A stretch of DNA of 10,001 bases from Arenicellales bacterium. Lineage in GTDB: Bacteria > Pseudomonadota > Gammaproteobacteria > Arenicellales > UBA868. Below the pieces are notes generated by a model that saw only the letters and a list, made by a program, of their open reading frames with translations, was not told the origin of the DNA and searched no databases. Each line of letters begins with the position of its first letter. Within the stretch, counting starts at the first letter, position 1. Where the stretch lies: the NCBI GenBank assembly GCA_028825345.1, contig JAPKAJ010000076.1, positions 1 to 10,001 of the forward strand, in the 5' to 3' direction. A program made the position numbers and the translations under genes. Below are positions 1 through 6,294 of this stretch, one piece after another.

Positions 1-278
1 TTGATGAGATCGTCTGCCTGTCAGTAAATGACGTTTGGGTAATGAATGCCTGGGGTCAGGCCCAAGGTGCCGTAGATAAAGTATCGATGATCGCTGATGG
101 TAATGGTGCGTTCACCCGTGGTATGGGCCGCCAGGCAGATCTGAGTGCGGCTGGTTTTGGTGAGCGTTCAGGCCGCTACGCCATGATTGTGGATGATGCG
201 GTAGTTACCCACCTGAATATTGAGGAGCCGCGAAAATTTGAAGTCAGCGACGCCGCTACGATGCTTAGTCTGCTGTAA
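1..278 (+). CDS. Peroxiredoxin, Prx5/redoxin type (3' end only)
   Basis: This is the C-terminal 91 residues of a protein whose start lies left of the window; the reading frame is open from base 3 to a TAA stop at 276-278. Prx5-type peroxiredoxins are cytoplasmic thiol peroxidases that reduce H2O2 and alkyl hydroperoxides. The visible part matches the family's second half: CLSVND followed by VMNAWG (the 'SVND-F-AWG' region), then GERSGRYAMIVDD, with the Arg and the MIVDD strand typical of Prx5, and a C-terminal end VSDAATML. The peroxidatic Cys lies in the missing N-terminal part and cannot be checked. The family is usually about 160 residues, so roughly 45 percent is missing. An internal ATG at 42 is in frame but is not the real start, because homology continues upstream of it. 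The gene converges on the catabolic block and looks functionally unrelated to it. Confidence 0.88.
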   Translation, partial: DEIVCLSVNDVWVMNAWGQAQGAVDKVSMIADGNGAFTRGMGRQADLSAAGFGERSGRYAMIVDDAVVTHLNIEEPRKFEVSDAATMLSLL

Positions 279-356
279 CGATGCCCGGCCTTTAGGTTCC
301 CGCGCCTGCACAAATTATAGTGGCCACGCTTATTAGCGATTCGATCACAGAGCCTC

Positions 357-1127
357 TTAGGGCCTCGTAAAAATCTGACCGAACCCCTCAATCGTGTCGG
401 TGATGCCGGCACGGCGCAGACAGCTCCACATCTGTGCCTGGTTGCTTGTGATCACGGGCTTGCCCACCGCCGCTTCAATTTCCTGTGCGACCTCGGCTGA
501 GCGGATTCCTCCGCAGCTGAGAAAGATCGCATCGGCATCAGCACAGTCGATCTCAAGAGCAAAGCGTTTCCAGTAAGCTGGTGTGACACGGCCCATTTCA
601 GTACCAGTAGCAAGGTTGAGACCTTGGATATCCAGTACTTCGAAACCTTTGTTCACCAGGAATTCCGCCTCGGCAGTATTGACTTCATCCAGATACGGTG
701 TGCCAACGACGATCTTTTTAGCTTTGAGTTCACGCAGTGCATCGATTACGCCCGTCACCAGCGTCATGGGTTGTGCATATGGAGCGCCTTTTTTGATCTC
801 GGCCATGATCCGCTCCTCACCAATCACAATAGAGCCACTGGTACAGCTGTAGCTGATCACATTGGGTTTGGTATCCGGCTGAATACGGCTGGCCGCATCA
901 GCCATGGCCTCAATGTGTCGGGCCAAGGTCTCATTGGTTGTGTAGTCGTCCGTCTTAAGCCGTGTAATGTGCACAGCCACCCCTTCGGGTGCCATGGCAA
1001 AAAAATCCGATTCTGCAGCCAGGTCTGTGGACATCAGAATGAAGCCCAGCTTTGCCCGCCAGTGCTTGCCGGCATCGAGTTCGGGTTGCCATCCGCTGGA
1101 TACAACTTGGTCGCCTAGTTTGAACAT
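357..1127 (-). CDS. Maleate isomerase / EutA-like Asp/Glu racemase superfamily enzyme
   Basis: A 256-residue cytoplasmic protein of the maleate cis-trans isomerase / arylmalonate decarboxylase / EutA group. Family members use a pair of cysteines in two pseudo-symmetric halves to isomerise, racemise or decarboxylate small dicarboxylates. Both are visible here: Cys95 in SYSCTSGS and Cys205 in LSCGGIRS, at family-typical spacing, so an active two-cysteine enzyme is expected rather than a one-cysteine decarboxylase. Other family marks are VVGTPYLDEVN (around 141-150) and the C-terminal SNQAQMWSCLR (228-238). The ATG start has a good ribosome site (AAGGAA, six bases upstream). The gene begins 13 bp after the stop of the creatinase-like gene, so the two are very likely co-transcribed. 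EutA proteins occur in ectoine-utilisation operons next to a pita-bread hydrolase, the same pairing as here. The substrate is not determinable: maleate, a substituted maleate or an amino-acid derivative are all possible. Confidence 0.85.
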   Translation of the reverse strand: MFKLGDQVVSSGWQPELDAGKHWRAKLGFILMSTDLAAESDFFAMAPEGVAVHITRLKTDDYTTNETLARHIEAMADAASRIQPDTKPNVISYSCTSGSIVIGEERIMAEIKKGAPYAQPMTLVTGVIDALRELKAKKIVVGTPYLDEVNTAEAEFLVNKGFEVLDIQGLNLATGTEMGRVTPAYWKRFALEIDCADADAIFLSCGGIRSAEVAQEIEAAVGKPVITSNQAQMWSCLRRAGITDTIEGFGQIFTRP

Positions 1128-1140
1128 AATAAGTTCCTTC

Positions 1141-2289
1141 TCAGATGATCACCTCTGCCAGTGCTGTTGGATGCGAGGTGATCTGCTCGTATCCATCCTC
1201 TGTAATGATGAAACTATCACCGACCTGGGCGCGGAATTTTCCTGGTACGGTTACCGAGCCATCTACCGCAAATACCATCCCCGGTTGCAGTACCGTCTTG
1301 TCACCGAAGACCAGTTGCGGGCGCTCAAGAAAACTGAAACCCGTGGCTCGACCGCAACGAAAAGGATACTCGTACCCCGCGGATTGAATCACTTGTGCAT
1401 AAGCGCTGTGTACATCTTCTGCCCGAATCCCCGGCCTAAGAACCGCAAGTGCTGCGGCCTGACTATCTACCGCGGTCTGGTAGGCGGCCTCCTGCGATCG
1501 ATCGGCAATCTCCCCCAGCCAGAAGGTGCGATCGAATCCCAGCTTAAAGCGGTGAAAATTGGTCATCCCGCAAAAGCACAAAAAGACCGGCTCGCCGTAT
1601 TTAAGAGGTTTGGTGCTGGCCCGATGATGGGTCATGGTGATCTCATCCCCCGAGGCCAAAATCTGCATAAAATGAATATTCGGCGACATGCGACTGTCCT
1701 GGTAGTGTGCTTTCAGGAGTTCCGCCGCCTTACGGGTGCCGGCCTGAGTTGAGGCAAGCGCTACTTCGTATTCAGGTATGCCCTCGACAATCGCATCGCG
1801 ACCAGCCTCCATCATGGCTATACCGACTTGCCCAGCATGGCGAGCAATCTGTAACTCCTTCGCAGATTTAATCATGCGCATTTCGCTGATGATCAGTGTG
1901 ACATCGCAATAACGCTTGGAATCAACTATGGAATCAACATAAGCTTTGACCACAGGAGGCAGCAGATCTGGCTCAATGCCGATCCGGGCGGTAGTGCCGA
2001 GCAGGCCCGGCAGTACTTCGCGCCATTCATTGCCCAATCCGTCGTTCCAAAGCTCTATGCGATCGACTACTGCCGAGGATTCGGCCAGATCTTTTTCCAT
2101 AGTCGGAGTGATCAGCACACTCTCGCCCTTTGCAACCACCACCAGCAGGGTCGGACGGCCAAAATCCATATGCAGGTAGTCGTAATACCCGCTGTAGTAA
2201 TAAACACTGTCGTCGTCGGTGATCAGCGCAATATCAATGCCAGAGTCAACCAGCCGCTCTTTGAGTTTGGATATTCGATGTGAAAACAT
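1141..2289 (-). CDS. Creatinase/ectoine-hydrolase-like pita-bread protein (M24 fold, metal ligands lost)
   Basis: A 382-residue protein of the M24 'pita-bread' superfamily: an N-terminal creatinase-type domain (1 to about 135), the MRMIKSAKELQIAR hinge (137-150) and a C-terminal catalytic domain. Aminopeptidases and prolidases of this fold bind two metals through Asp, Asp, His, Glu, Glu. By my hand alignment these positions are Cys238, Gly251, Arg314, Asp343 and Gly357, so metal binding is not expected. Creatinase and ectoine hydrolase (DoeA/EutD) are metal-free hydrolases of this fold. The stretch FKLGFDRTFWLG (248-259) resembles theirs, with an acid at Asp253 and a histidine pair at 221-222 near the creatinase catalytic His. 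I infer a cytoplasmic C-N bond hydrolase of unknown substrate, not a peptidase. The Met at 2289 is preferred because homology begins there and AGGA lies 11 bases upstream; an in-frame ATG at 2337 adds 16 unlike residues. It is followed closely by the EutA-like gene. Confidence 0.82.
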   Translation of the reverse strand: MFSHRISKLKERLVDSGIDIALITDDDSVYYYSGYYDYLHMDFGRPTLLVVVAKGESVLITPTMEKDLAESSAVVDRIELWNDGLGNEWREVLPGLLGTTARIGIEPDLLPPVVKAYVDSIVDSKRYCDVTLIISEMRMIKSAKELQIARHAGQVGIAMMEAGRDAIVEGIPEYEVALASTQAGTRKAAELLKAHYQDSRMSPNIHFMQILASGDEITMTHHRASTKPLKYGEPVFLCFCGMTNFHRFKLGFDRTFWLGEIADRSQEAAYQTAVDSQAAALAVLRPGIRAEDVHSAYAQVIQSAGYEYPFRCGRATGFSFLERPQLVFGDKTVLQPGMVFAVDGSVTVPGKFRAQVGDSFIITEDGYEQITSHPTALAEVII

Positions 2290-2478
2290 TTGGTGATGGA
2301 TCCTGGGAGGATTCAAGGCATGCGGTGAGCCTACCATTTGAGGCCGCGATGGAGTAGCCCGAACTGCGAGTGGCGTTATGAGTAACGCTCGCTGAAGGCC
2401 AATGGGTGCTCCTTCCTATTGGGAATGCCATTGATCTGGCAAGGGCCAACAGCAAAGGCAGAGAACAGATAGTGTCAG
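2290..2478. other. 189-bp spacer with several overlapping inverted repeats
   Basis: This is the longest gene-free stretch in the window, and the co-directional genes on either side are otherwise tightly packed. Besides the hairpin at 2366-2392 it holds alternative short stems: CCAAT (2399-2403) with ATTGG (2418-2422), and CAATGG (2400-2405) with CCATTG (2428-2433). An open frame crosses it on the minus strand but has no ribosome site or recognisable domain, so I do not call a gene. I see no clear sigma70 promoter for the downstream pair. Confidence 0.5.
2366..2392. repeat. Strong hairpin in the spacer between the MarR and creatinase-like genes
   Basis: A perfect 6-bp inverted repeat GCGTTA-TGAG-TAACGC (2373-2388) with a 4-base loop is extended by GCGA (2366-2369) and TCGC (2389-2392) across a 3-base bulge, giving about 10 paired positions. 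It is roughly 85 bases downstream of the MarR stop and 77 bases upstream of the creatinase-like start. No U-rich run follows on either strand, so it is not a classic intrinsic terminator. It could be an RNA processing or stability element, or part of a dispersed extragenic repeat. Confidence 0.6.
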
Positions 2479-2982
2479 CTATTCTTCCAGGGCGTGCAAT
2501 ATGGTGCGAAGTTTCTTGATCAGTTCGCTCTTTTCTTTCTTCGTCAGTCCACTGGTGACTTGTTTTTCGAGCTCATTAAACCTGGGAAACAACTCTTCCA
2601 TCAGGTGTAGCATCTTTTGGGTTGGCGCAATAATTAACCGACGGCCATCACTGGGGTGAGCTTTTCGCTCAATGAGCTTCAAGGTGTGTAAGGTTTTGAC
2701 GATGCCAGTCAGAGTGCTCTTGGAGACTGATGATTCTTGAGCCAGTTGGTGAGATTCCCGAGACCCCCAGACCCATAGCACCCAAAGCACGGTAAAACCG
2801 GTGAAGGACAACCCATGGCGGGCCAGCAGATCGCGCTCTGCCTTATTGCGGATGCTGTTGGCTGCACGAAAAATATTCGCTACTGCATCCATTGCCCCAA
2901 GATCCACACCCAGCGCCCGCACGCGCTTGTGGGCCGCTTTCTCGGCGATGGTAATAGACGAATCGTGAGCCGACTCAGTCAT
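2479..2982 (-). CDS. MarR-family transcriptional regulator
   Basis: A 167-residue winged-helix DNA-binding protein of the MarR family. These act as dimers, usually repressing adjacent catabolic or efflux genes until a small, often aromatic, ligand binds. The order fits the family: an N-terminal dimerisation helix with FRAANSIRNKAERDLLARHG (38-57), a helix-turn-helix with HQLAQESSVSKSTLTGIV (78-95, recognition helix about 86-101), a wing with the signature SDGRR (111-115), and a long C-terminal dimer helix. A longer in-frame version starts at 3048, but its extra 22 residues do not resemble the family. The ATG at 2982 overlaps the stop of the decarboxylase-like gene by 8 bases (ATGACTGA), a typical translational-coupling arrangement, and GGAAA lies just upstream. 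The location suggests that it controls its own block and perhaps the divergent HpaG-like gene and the P450 block; that is inference. Confidence 0.9.
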   Translation of the reverse strand: MTESAHDSSITIAEKAAHKRVRALGVDLGAMDAVANIFRAANSIRNKAERDLLARHGLSFTGFTVLWVLWVWGSRESHQLAQESSVSKSTLTGIVKTLHTLKLIERKAHPSDGRRLIIAPTQKMLHLMEELFPRFNELEKQVTSGLTKKEKSELIKKLRTILHALEE

Positions 2983-3787
2983 CACCGGTTTCCGGCAGGT
3001 TGCGACGGGCGAGCGTGGTCCCGGATTTCCAGGAGAACGATACTTCACGCCAGTAACCGGCGATCAGTTCGCGGGGCTGCAGGCGGGTAAGTTCCTCGGT
3101 AGGCGAATCAAACAGCTGCAGTTGAAAATCGCCGGTAAAGGTACGACCTATCTCGCTCTGGTAAGCCGACATGGTGACCAGTTCGTCCAGACTGTCGGCG
3201 CCATCTCCCTCGATGGCAGGCATGAGGCGGTTGTGTAGCATGGGCAGGCCGTTGACGAAGCCGGCGTTATCGCTCGCGCCAGTGATTTCAAACTCGGCTT
3301 GAATAAGTCGCCGGTCATACGCTGCAATGGTGGCGCCAAAACGTCCCCCTGGTTCCAGGCGGGCGCCGGCCTGGCCGACGGTAATGGGTCGGGTCATGTG
3401 AATTGAGGCCATCTTCTTGGGGTAACCCTGGTGTTGGCCCCGTACCAGTGCATAGTCTTTATCCACCCAGATATAGACACAGCGCGAGTAGTGAGATCCG
3501 CGATACTGACAGCGAACCACAACGAAGGCTTCCATGTATTGGCTGCGCACTGGGTCCAGCAGTTCTTCATAACTGTCAGAGCAGCTTTGCCAATCGGCCC
3601 AGATCACTGCGATAGCGCCGGGATCCTCATCGGCCAGTTCAATGCCTTCGGGCAGCAGTTCAGCAACCGCATCAGGATCAGTGCGGTATTCAAGTGTGAG
3701 CATGGCGCCGGAGTAGTGCCATGGTGTATTGGGCAGCAACGACGCCTGTCCAGTCGCTGTGCGTGGGAACATAAACCCCTTTACCAT
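2975..3787 (-). CDS. Acetoacetate-decarboxylase-like protein (ADC family)
   Basis: A 270-residue protein of the acetoacetate decarboxylase fold. Classical ADC decarboxylates acetoacetate through a Schiff base on the first lysine of a Lys-Lys pair. Here GYPKKMA (121-127) keeps both lysines (Lys124, Lys125), so Schiff-base chemistry is possible. The N-terminal LEYRTDPDAVAELLPEGIEL (32-51) is typical of the superfamily. Many relatives outside acetone pathways have aldolase, dehydratase or other activities, so the substrate is open. There is no signal peptide. The ATG at 3787 has a modest AAGG nine bases upstream; an in-frame Met at 3772 has a purine-rich AAGGGG in front, but the KGF residues between them look family-like, so I keep the longer form. 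It is the first gene of a four-gene block starting at the divergent promoter region and overlaps the MarR gene by 8 bases. Confidence 0.85.
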   Translation of the reverse strand: MVKGFMFPRTATGQASLLPNTPWHYSGAMLTLEYRTDPDAVAELLPEGIELADEDPGAIAVIWADWQSCSDSYEELLDPVRSQYMEAFVVVRCQYRGSHYSRCVYIWVDKDYALVRGQHQGYPKKMASIHMTRPITVGQAGARLEPGGRFGATIAAYDRRLIQAEFEITGASDNAGFVNGLPMLHNRLMPAIEGDGADSLDELVTMSAYQSEIGRTFTGDFQLQLFDSPTEELTRLQPRELIAGYWREVSFSWKSGTTLARRNLPETGDD

Positions 3788-3811
3788 GATGGAATACCTT
3801 ATTTTTTATTG

Positions 3812-3862
3812 CACTTTTGTTCCTCTATGATATCGTTCGGAGCCTAATGAAATCAACAAGTG
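3812..3862. promoter_or_regulatory. Candidate regulator binding sites flanking the divergent promoters
   Basis: CACTTTTGTT at 3812-3821 and AACAAGTG at 3855-3862 are inverted relatives: the second reads CACTTGTT on the other strand and differs only by a two-base insertion. They flank the predicted -10/-35 elements symmetrically in the gap between divergent genes, where a MarR operator would be expected. MarR operators are usually tighter palindromes of about 16-20 bp, so this could be chance in an A/T-rich region. Confidence 0.25.
3827..3856 (-). promoter_or_regulatory. Candidate sigma70 promoter for the decarboxylase-like/MarR block
   Basis: On the minus strand, TTGATT (bases 3856-3851) is followed after 18 bases by TATCAT (3832-3827), a fair -35/-10 pair about 40 bases upstream of the ATG at 3787. 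It fills most of the 82-bp divergent gap. A weaker rightward candidate overlaps it: TTGCAC (3809-3814), 16 bases, TATCGT (3831-3836), for the HpaG-like gene. These are motif matches only. Confidence 0.45.
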
Positions 3863-3869
3863 AAAAACG

Positions 3870-4751
3870 ATGACTGAGTTCAGAAACGTACTCCTGGATG
3901 GGTATCCAACGCGGGTCAGGCGTGAAGGCGATACCTTGATCAGTAACGATGGCCGCGAGGTATCCATCTCTAACGCAGTGCATCTTCCACCGGCACAACC
4001 GCGCAAGATTATCTGCGTACATCTCAATTACCGCAGTCGGGTAGAAGAGTACATGACGAAACTACCCAGTGCGCCCACATTTTTCCAAAAACCGGTCACG
4101 GCGTTATCTGCCCACGGCGCTGATGTGGTGCGCCCCCAGCGTTGTCAGTGGCTTAACTACGAGGGCGAAATTGCGATCGTGATTGGGCGGCATTGCCGTA
4201 ACATCAGCCAGGCACAGGCTGCAGACTACATCGCGGGTTATTCGGTCGCCAACGACTACGGGCTTCATGATTTTCGCGATACAGATGCGGGCTCGATGCT
4301 GCGGGTCAAGGGCTCAGACACGCTGTGCCCGGTCGGACCGGCTCTGGTCACCGACTGGGATTTTCGAGGTAAGCAGATCTCAACCCGGGTTAACGGCAAG
4401 GTAATGCAAGACGGCAGCACTGACGAAATGGAATGGGATATGCACTATCTGGTTGCAGATATCGCACGTAATATCACACTGGAGCCGGGTGATATTTTAC
4501 TTTCAGGTACGCCCGCCAACAGTCGTCCAGTCGAGCCTGGTGACATCGTCGAGGTAGAAGTCGAAGGCCTTGGTACCTTGAAAAACCGGATTGTGACTGG
4601 CCCGACACCCATCCGCGATGATCTCGGCGCGCAGCCAAGCAGTTCTGAAGAGGTTATATCCACTGCGATGGGGGGCGACTGGGAACATCGCGGTAAGCGT
4701 GTCCCGCAGGGGCAAGGCGCCAAGCATTACAAGAGCCAGTTGGGGGATTGA
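3870..4751 (+). CDS. Fumarylacetoacetate hydrolase family protein (HpaG-like isomerase/decarboxylase/hydrolase)
   Basis: A 293-residue FAH-superfamily enzyme, closest in flavour to HpaG-type 2-hydroxyhepta-2,4-diene-1,7-dioate isomerase / 5-oxopent-3-ene-1,2,5-tricarboxylate decarboxylase. These are cytoplasmic, Mg2+- or Mn2+-dependent enzymes acting on beta-diketo or enol dicarboxylates. Family marks: LNYRSRVEEY (52-61), PTFFQKP (69-75), the metal-binding YEGEIAIVIG (97-106) with Glu98 and Glu100, Asp129 in ANDYGLHDF, RVKGSDTLCPVGP (145-157) and GDILLSGTP (207-215). The last 45 or so residues beyond the core fold resemble an extension I recall in some family members. The ATG has no strong ribosome site. 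It is the only catabolic gene on the plus strand, diverges from the decarboxylase-like gene and converges on the reductase gene with 19 bp between stops. The exact reaction cannot be assigned. Confidence 0.9.
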   Translation: MTEFRNVLLDGYPTRVRREGDTLISNDGREVSISNAVHLPPAQPRKIICVHLNYRSRVEEYMTKLPSAPTFFQKPVTALSAHGADVVRPQRCQWLNYEGEIAIVIGRHCRNISQAQAADYIAGYSVANDYGLHDFRDTDAGSMLRVKGSDTLCPVGPALVTDWDFRGKQISTRVNGKVMQDGSTDEMEWDMHYLVADIARNITLEPGDILLSGTPANSRPVEPGDIVEVEVEGLGTLKNRIVTGPTPIRDDLGAQPSSSEEVISTAMGGDWEHRGKRVPQGQGAKHYKSQLGD

Positions 4752-4770
4752 CCGATTTGAATTGGTGCTT

Positions 4771-5967
4771 TCAGCTTTTGAGGGCAGTCTTCAGTACGTA
4801 GTCGGCCGACTCAAGGTGAGCGCGGGTGATGACCCGGCCATCGGAGAGTGCTTTTCGCGACAATGCATGATAGGCAGGCCAGTTGATGGTTTCTACCGCG
4901 CAAAGGTGATCTTGCGCGTTAAAGCAAAATGCCGCGGCCTGGGGCGCCTTTTCGCCATCGACCGCCACCACCTTGGAAGCGCCAAATGAATCTCCGGCCA
5001 TCTGCAGTTTTATGCTCCCCTGATCGGACCAGAACCAAGGTAGAGCATTGTAGGGAGTGCGCTCACCACAAAGGGTTCTGGCCAGGGCACGGGCCTGGTC
5101 ATTGGCATTTTGTACCGATTCGTAACGGCGATACCCTCCAGTAGAAGTCTCAAAACAGGCGACATCGCCGATTGCGTAAATTCCAGGAACGCTTGTTTCA
5201 AGAACCCGATTAACGTGGATGCCGTTACCAGTGGTCAGTCCGGCCTTTTCTGCGAGTTCAGAGCGGGCCACGCTGCCGGCCCCACATATCACCAGATCGG
5301 CCTCAATAAATCCGTCACTGGTGGAGATGCCATCTGTGCGGATCGCGTCTACTGCGGTATTGCTAATGATATTGAGTCCGCCCGCTTCATGCACTGTCCG
5401 TACGCGTGCCGCGAGCGAAGGCGTCAGAGATCGACCGAGTATCTGCGGGGCGGCTTCAACCACGGCGACCTTTTGTCCAGCAGCAGCAACGGCAGTGGCA
5501 ATTTCCAAACCGATAAAGCCCCCACCGATCACTGCCACGGTCTTTACACTGGCAAGGCGCGTGCAGAGGGTCCGGGCATCATCCAGCGAATATAGCGACA
5601 AAGCATGTTCAATGCCGGGGATCGAAAGCATTCGCGGTTGCGATCCAGTTGCAATCACCAGTTGATCGAAGGGGAGCTTTTCACTATCACCCATCACTAC
5701 GCACCGCTGATTGATATCGATCGCTTCAACCGATTTTCCCAGGCGAAGCTTGACGTTGTTTTTTTCGAAGAAATCAGCCGCACGTAGAAGGGAGAACTCC
5801 TCGGGCACTCCTGTGACGGCGTATTTTTTTGAAAGCGGCGGCCGATGGTAGGGCAGGTCGGTCTCACCTCCCAGCAGCGTGATTGTAGAACTAGAGCCGT
5901 TATCGCGCAGACTGGCAGCGCACTGTACCGCGGCATGTCCGGTGCCGATAATGATGATGTCGGCCAC
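4771..5967 (-). CDS. Ferredoxin reductase (putidaredoxin-reductase type, FAD/NADH)
   Basis: A 398-residue flavoprotein that should pass electrons from NADH through FAD to the adjacent [2Fe-2S] ferredoxin for the P450. The order is standard: FAD dinucleotide fold with GTGHAA (8-13), YHRPPLSK (40-47), ATGS (106-109), NAD(H) fold with GGGFIG (148-153) followed by the acidic end of its second strand (VVEAAP), GDVA (267-270) for FAD, and the C-terminal domain beginning near PWFWSDQ (310-316). The acidic Glu171 after the second strand favours NADH over NADPH. Length matches CamA-like reductases (about 400-420). The start codon is GTG at 5967, only 2 bp after the ferredoxin stop and without a ribosome site of its own, which suggests translational coupling. 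It is the last gene of its block. Confidence 0.93.
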   Translation of the reverse strand: MADIIIIGTGHAAVQCAASLRDNGSSSTITLLGGETDLPYHRPPLSKKYAVTGVPEEFSLLRAADFFEKNNVKLRLGKSVEAIDINQRCVVMGDSEKLPFDQLVIATGSQPRMLSIPGIEHALSLYSLDDARTLCTRLASVKTVAVIGGGFIGLEIATAVAAAGQKVAVVEAAPQILGRSLTPSLAARVRTVHEAGGLNIISNTAVDAIRTDGISTSDGFIEADLVICGAGSVARSELAEKAGLTTGNGIHVNRVLETSVPGIYAIGDVACFETSTGGYRRYESVQNANDQARALARTLCGERTPYNALPWFWSDQGSIKLQMAGDSFGASKVVAVDGEKAPQAAAFCFNAQDHLCAVETINWPAYHALSRKALSDGRVITRAHLESADYVLKTALKS

Positions 5968-5969
5968 GA

Positions 5970-6293
5970 TCAGTCGCCGGTACTGGCTACGGTGACGATC
6001 AGGCCGTCAAGTTGGGGGGTGATCTCAATCTGGCAGGCAAGGCGGCTGTGTGGCGTTATATCTTCACCCTCGAGTTCCAGCATGGCCTCCTCCATCTCGC
6101 TGATGCCACCCAGACCGAATTTTTCCGGGTCTTTCAGGTGAATGTGGCAAGTCGCACACATGCACGAACCCCCACACTCCCCAATAATGCCGACGATACC
6201 GTGGCGCAGCGCTTCGTGCATCAGTGTTTGGCCTGCGTTCGCTTCAACGGTAACGCTGGAGCCGTCATTTTGTTCGAAGCAGATCTGCGGCAT
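5970..6293 (-). CDS. [2Fe-2S] ferredoxin, putidaredoxin/adrenodoxin type
   Basis: A 107-residue soluble one-electron carrier, expected to shuttle between the reductase encoded next to it and the cytochrome P450. The cluster ligands are Cys40, Cys46, Cys49 and Cys87, giving the C-x5-C-x2-C-x37-C spacing of vertebrate-type ferredoxins; an additional Cys44 lies inside the loop. The surrounding GECGGSCMCATCHIHL and the later RLACQIEIT agree with this class, and the length is almost that of putidaredoxin. The acidic stretch SEMEEAMLELEGED (65-78) is the usual partner-docking helix. The ATG sits one base after the aldehyde dehydrogenase stop (TGA-A-ATG) with no independent ribosome site, so translation is probably coupled. 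Confidence 0.95.
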   Translation of the reverse strand: MPQICFEQNDGSSVTVEANAGQTLMHEALRHGIVGIIGECGGSCMCATCHIHLKDPEKFGLGGISEMEEAMLELEGEDITPHSRLACQIEITPQLDGLIVTVASTGD

Positions 6294-6294
6294 T

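Noticed and set aside
279..356. Possible bidirectional terminator between the convergent peroxiredoxin and EutA-like genes
   Set aside because: Only very short stems are visible and no T run adjoins them, so I could not support a terminator.
624..1118. A 164-codon plus-strand open frame
   Set aside because: It is fully antisense to the EutA-like gene, whose catalytic cysteine motifs are clear; no domain is visible in the shadow.
967..1752. A 261-codon plus-strand open frame
   Set aside because: It lies antisense to the EutA-like and creatinase-like genes, spans their junction, has no recognisable domain and has low-complexity composition typical of a shadow frame.
1141..2289. Xaa-Pro aminopeptidase annotation for the M24-fold gene
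   Set aside because: The metal ligands required for that activity are missing at the aligned positions.
2246..2455. A 69-codon minus-strand frame across the MarR/creatinase spacer
   Set aside because: It has no ribosome site, overlaps the start of the creatinase-like gene in another frame, and covers inverted repeats; better explained as an untranslated structured spacer.
2983..3048. N-terminal extension of the MarR gene by 22 codons
   Set aside because: The extension is just another frame of the decarboxylase-like gene's end and does not resemble MarR proteins; the ATG at 2982 with stop-start overlap fits better.
4752..4770. Possible terminator between the convergent HpaG-like and reductase genes
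   Set aside because: The 19-bp gap contains no hairpin.
5110..5665. Overlapping plus-strand open frames of about 150-160 codons
   Set aside because: They are antisense to the reductase gene, which has intact FAD and NAD motifs; the frames are composition artefacts.
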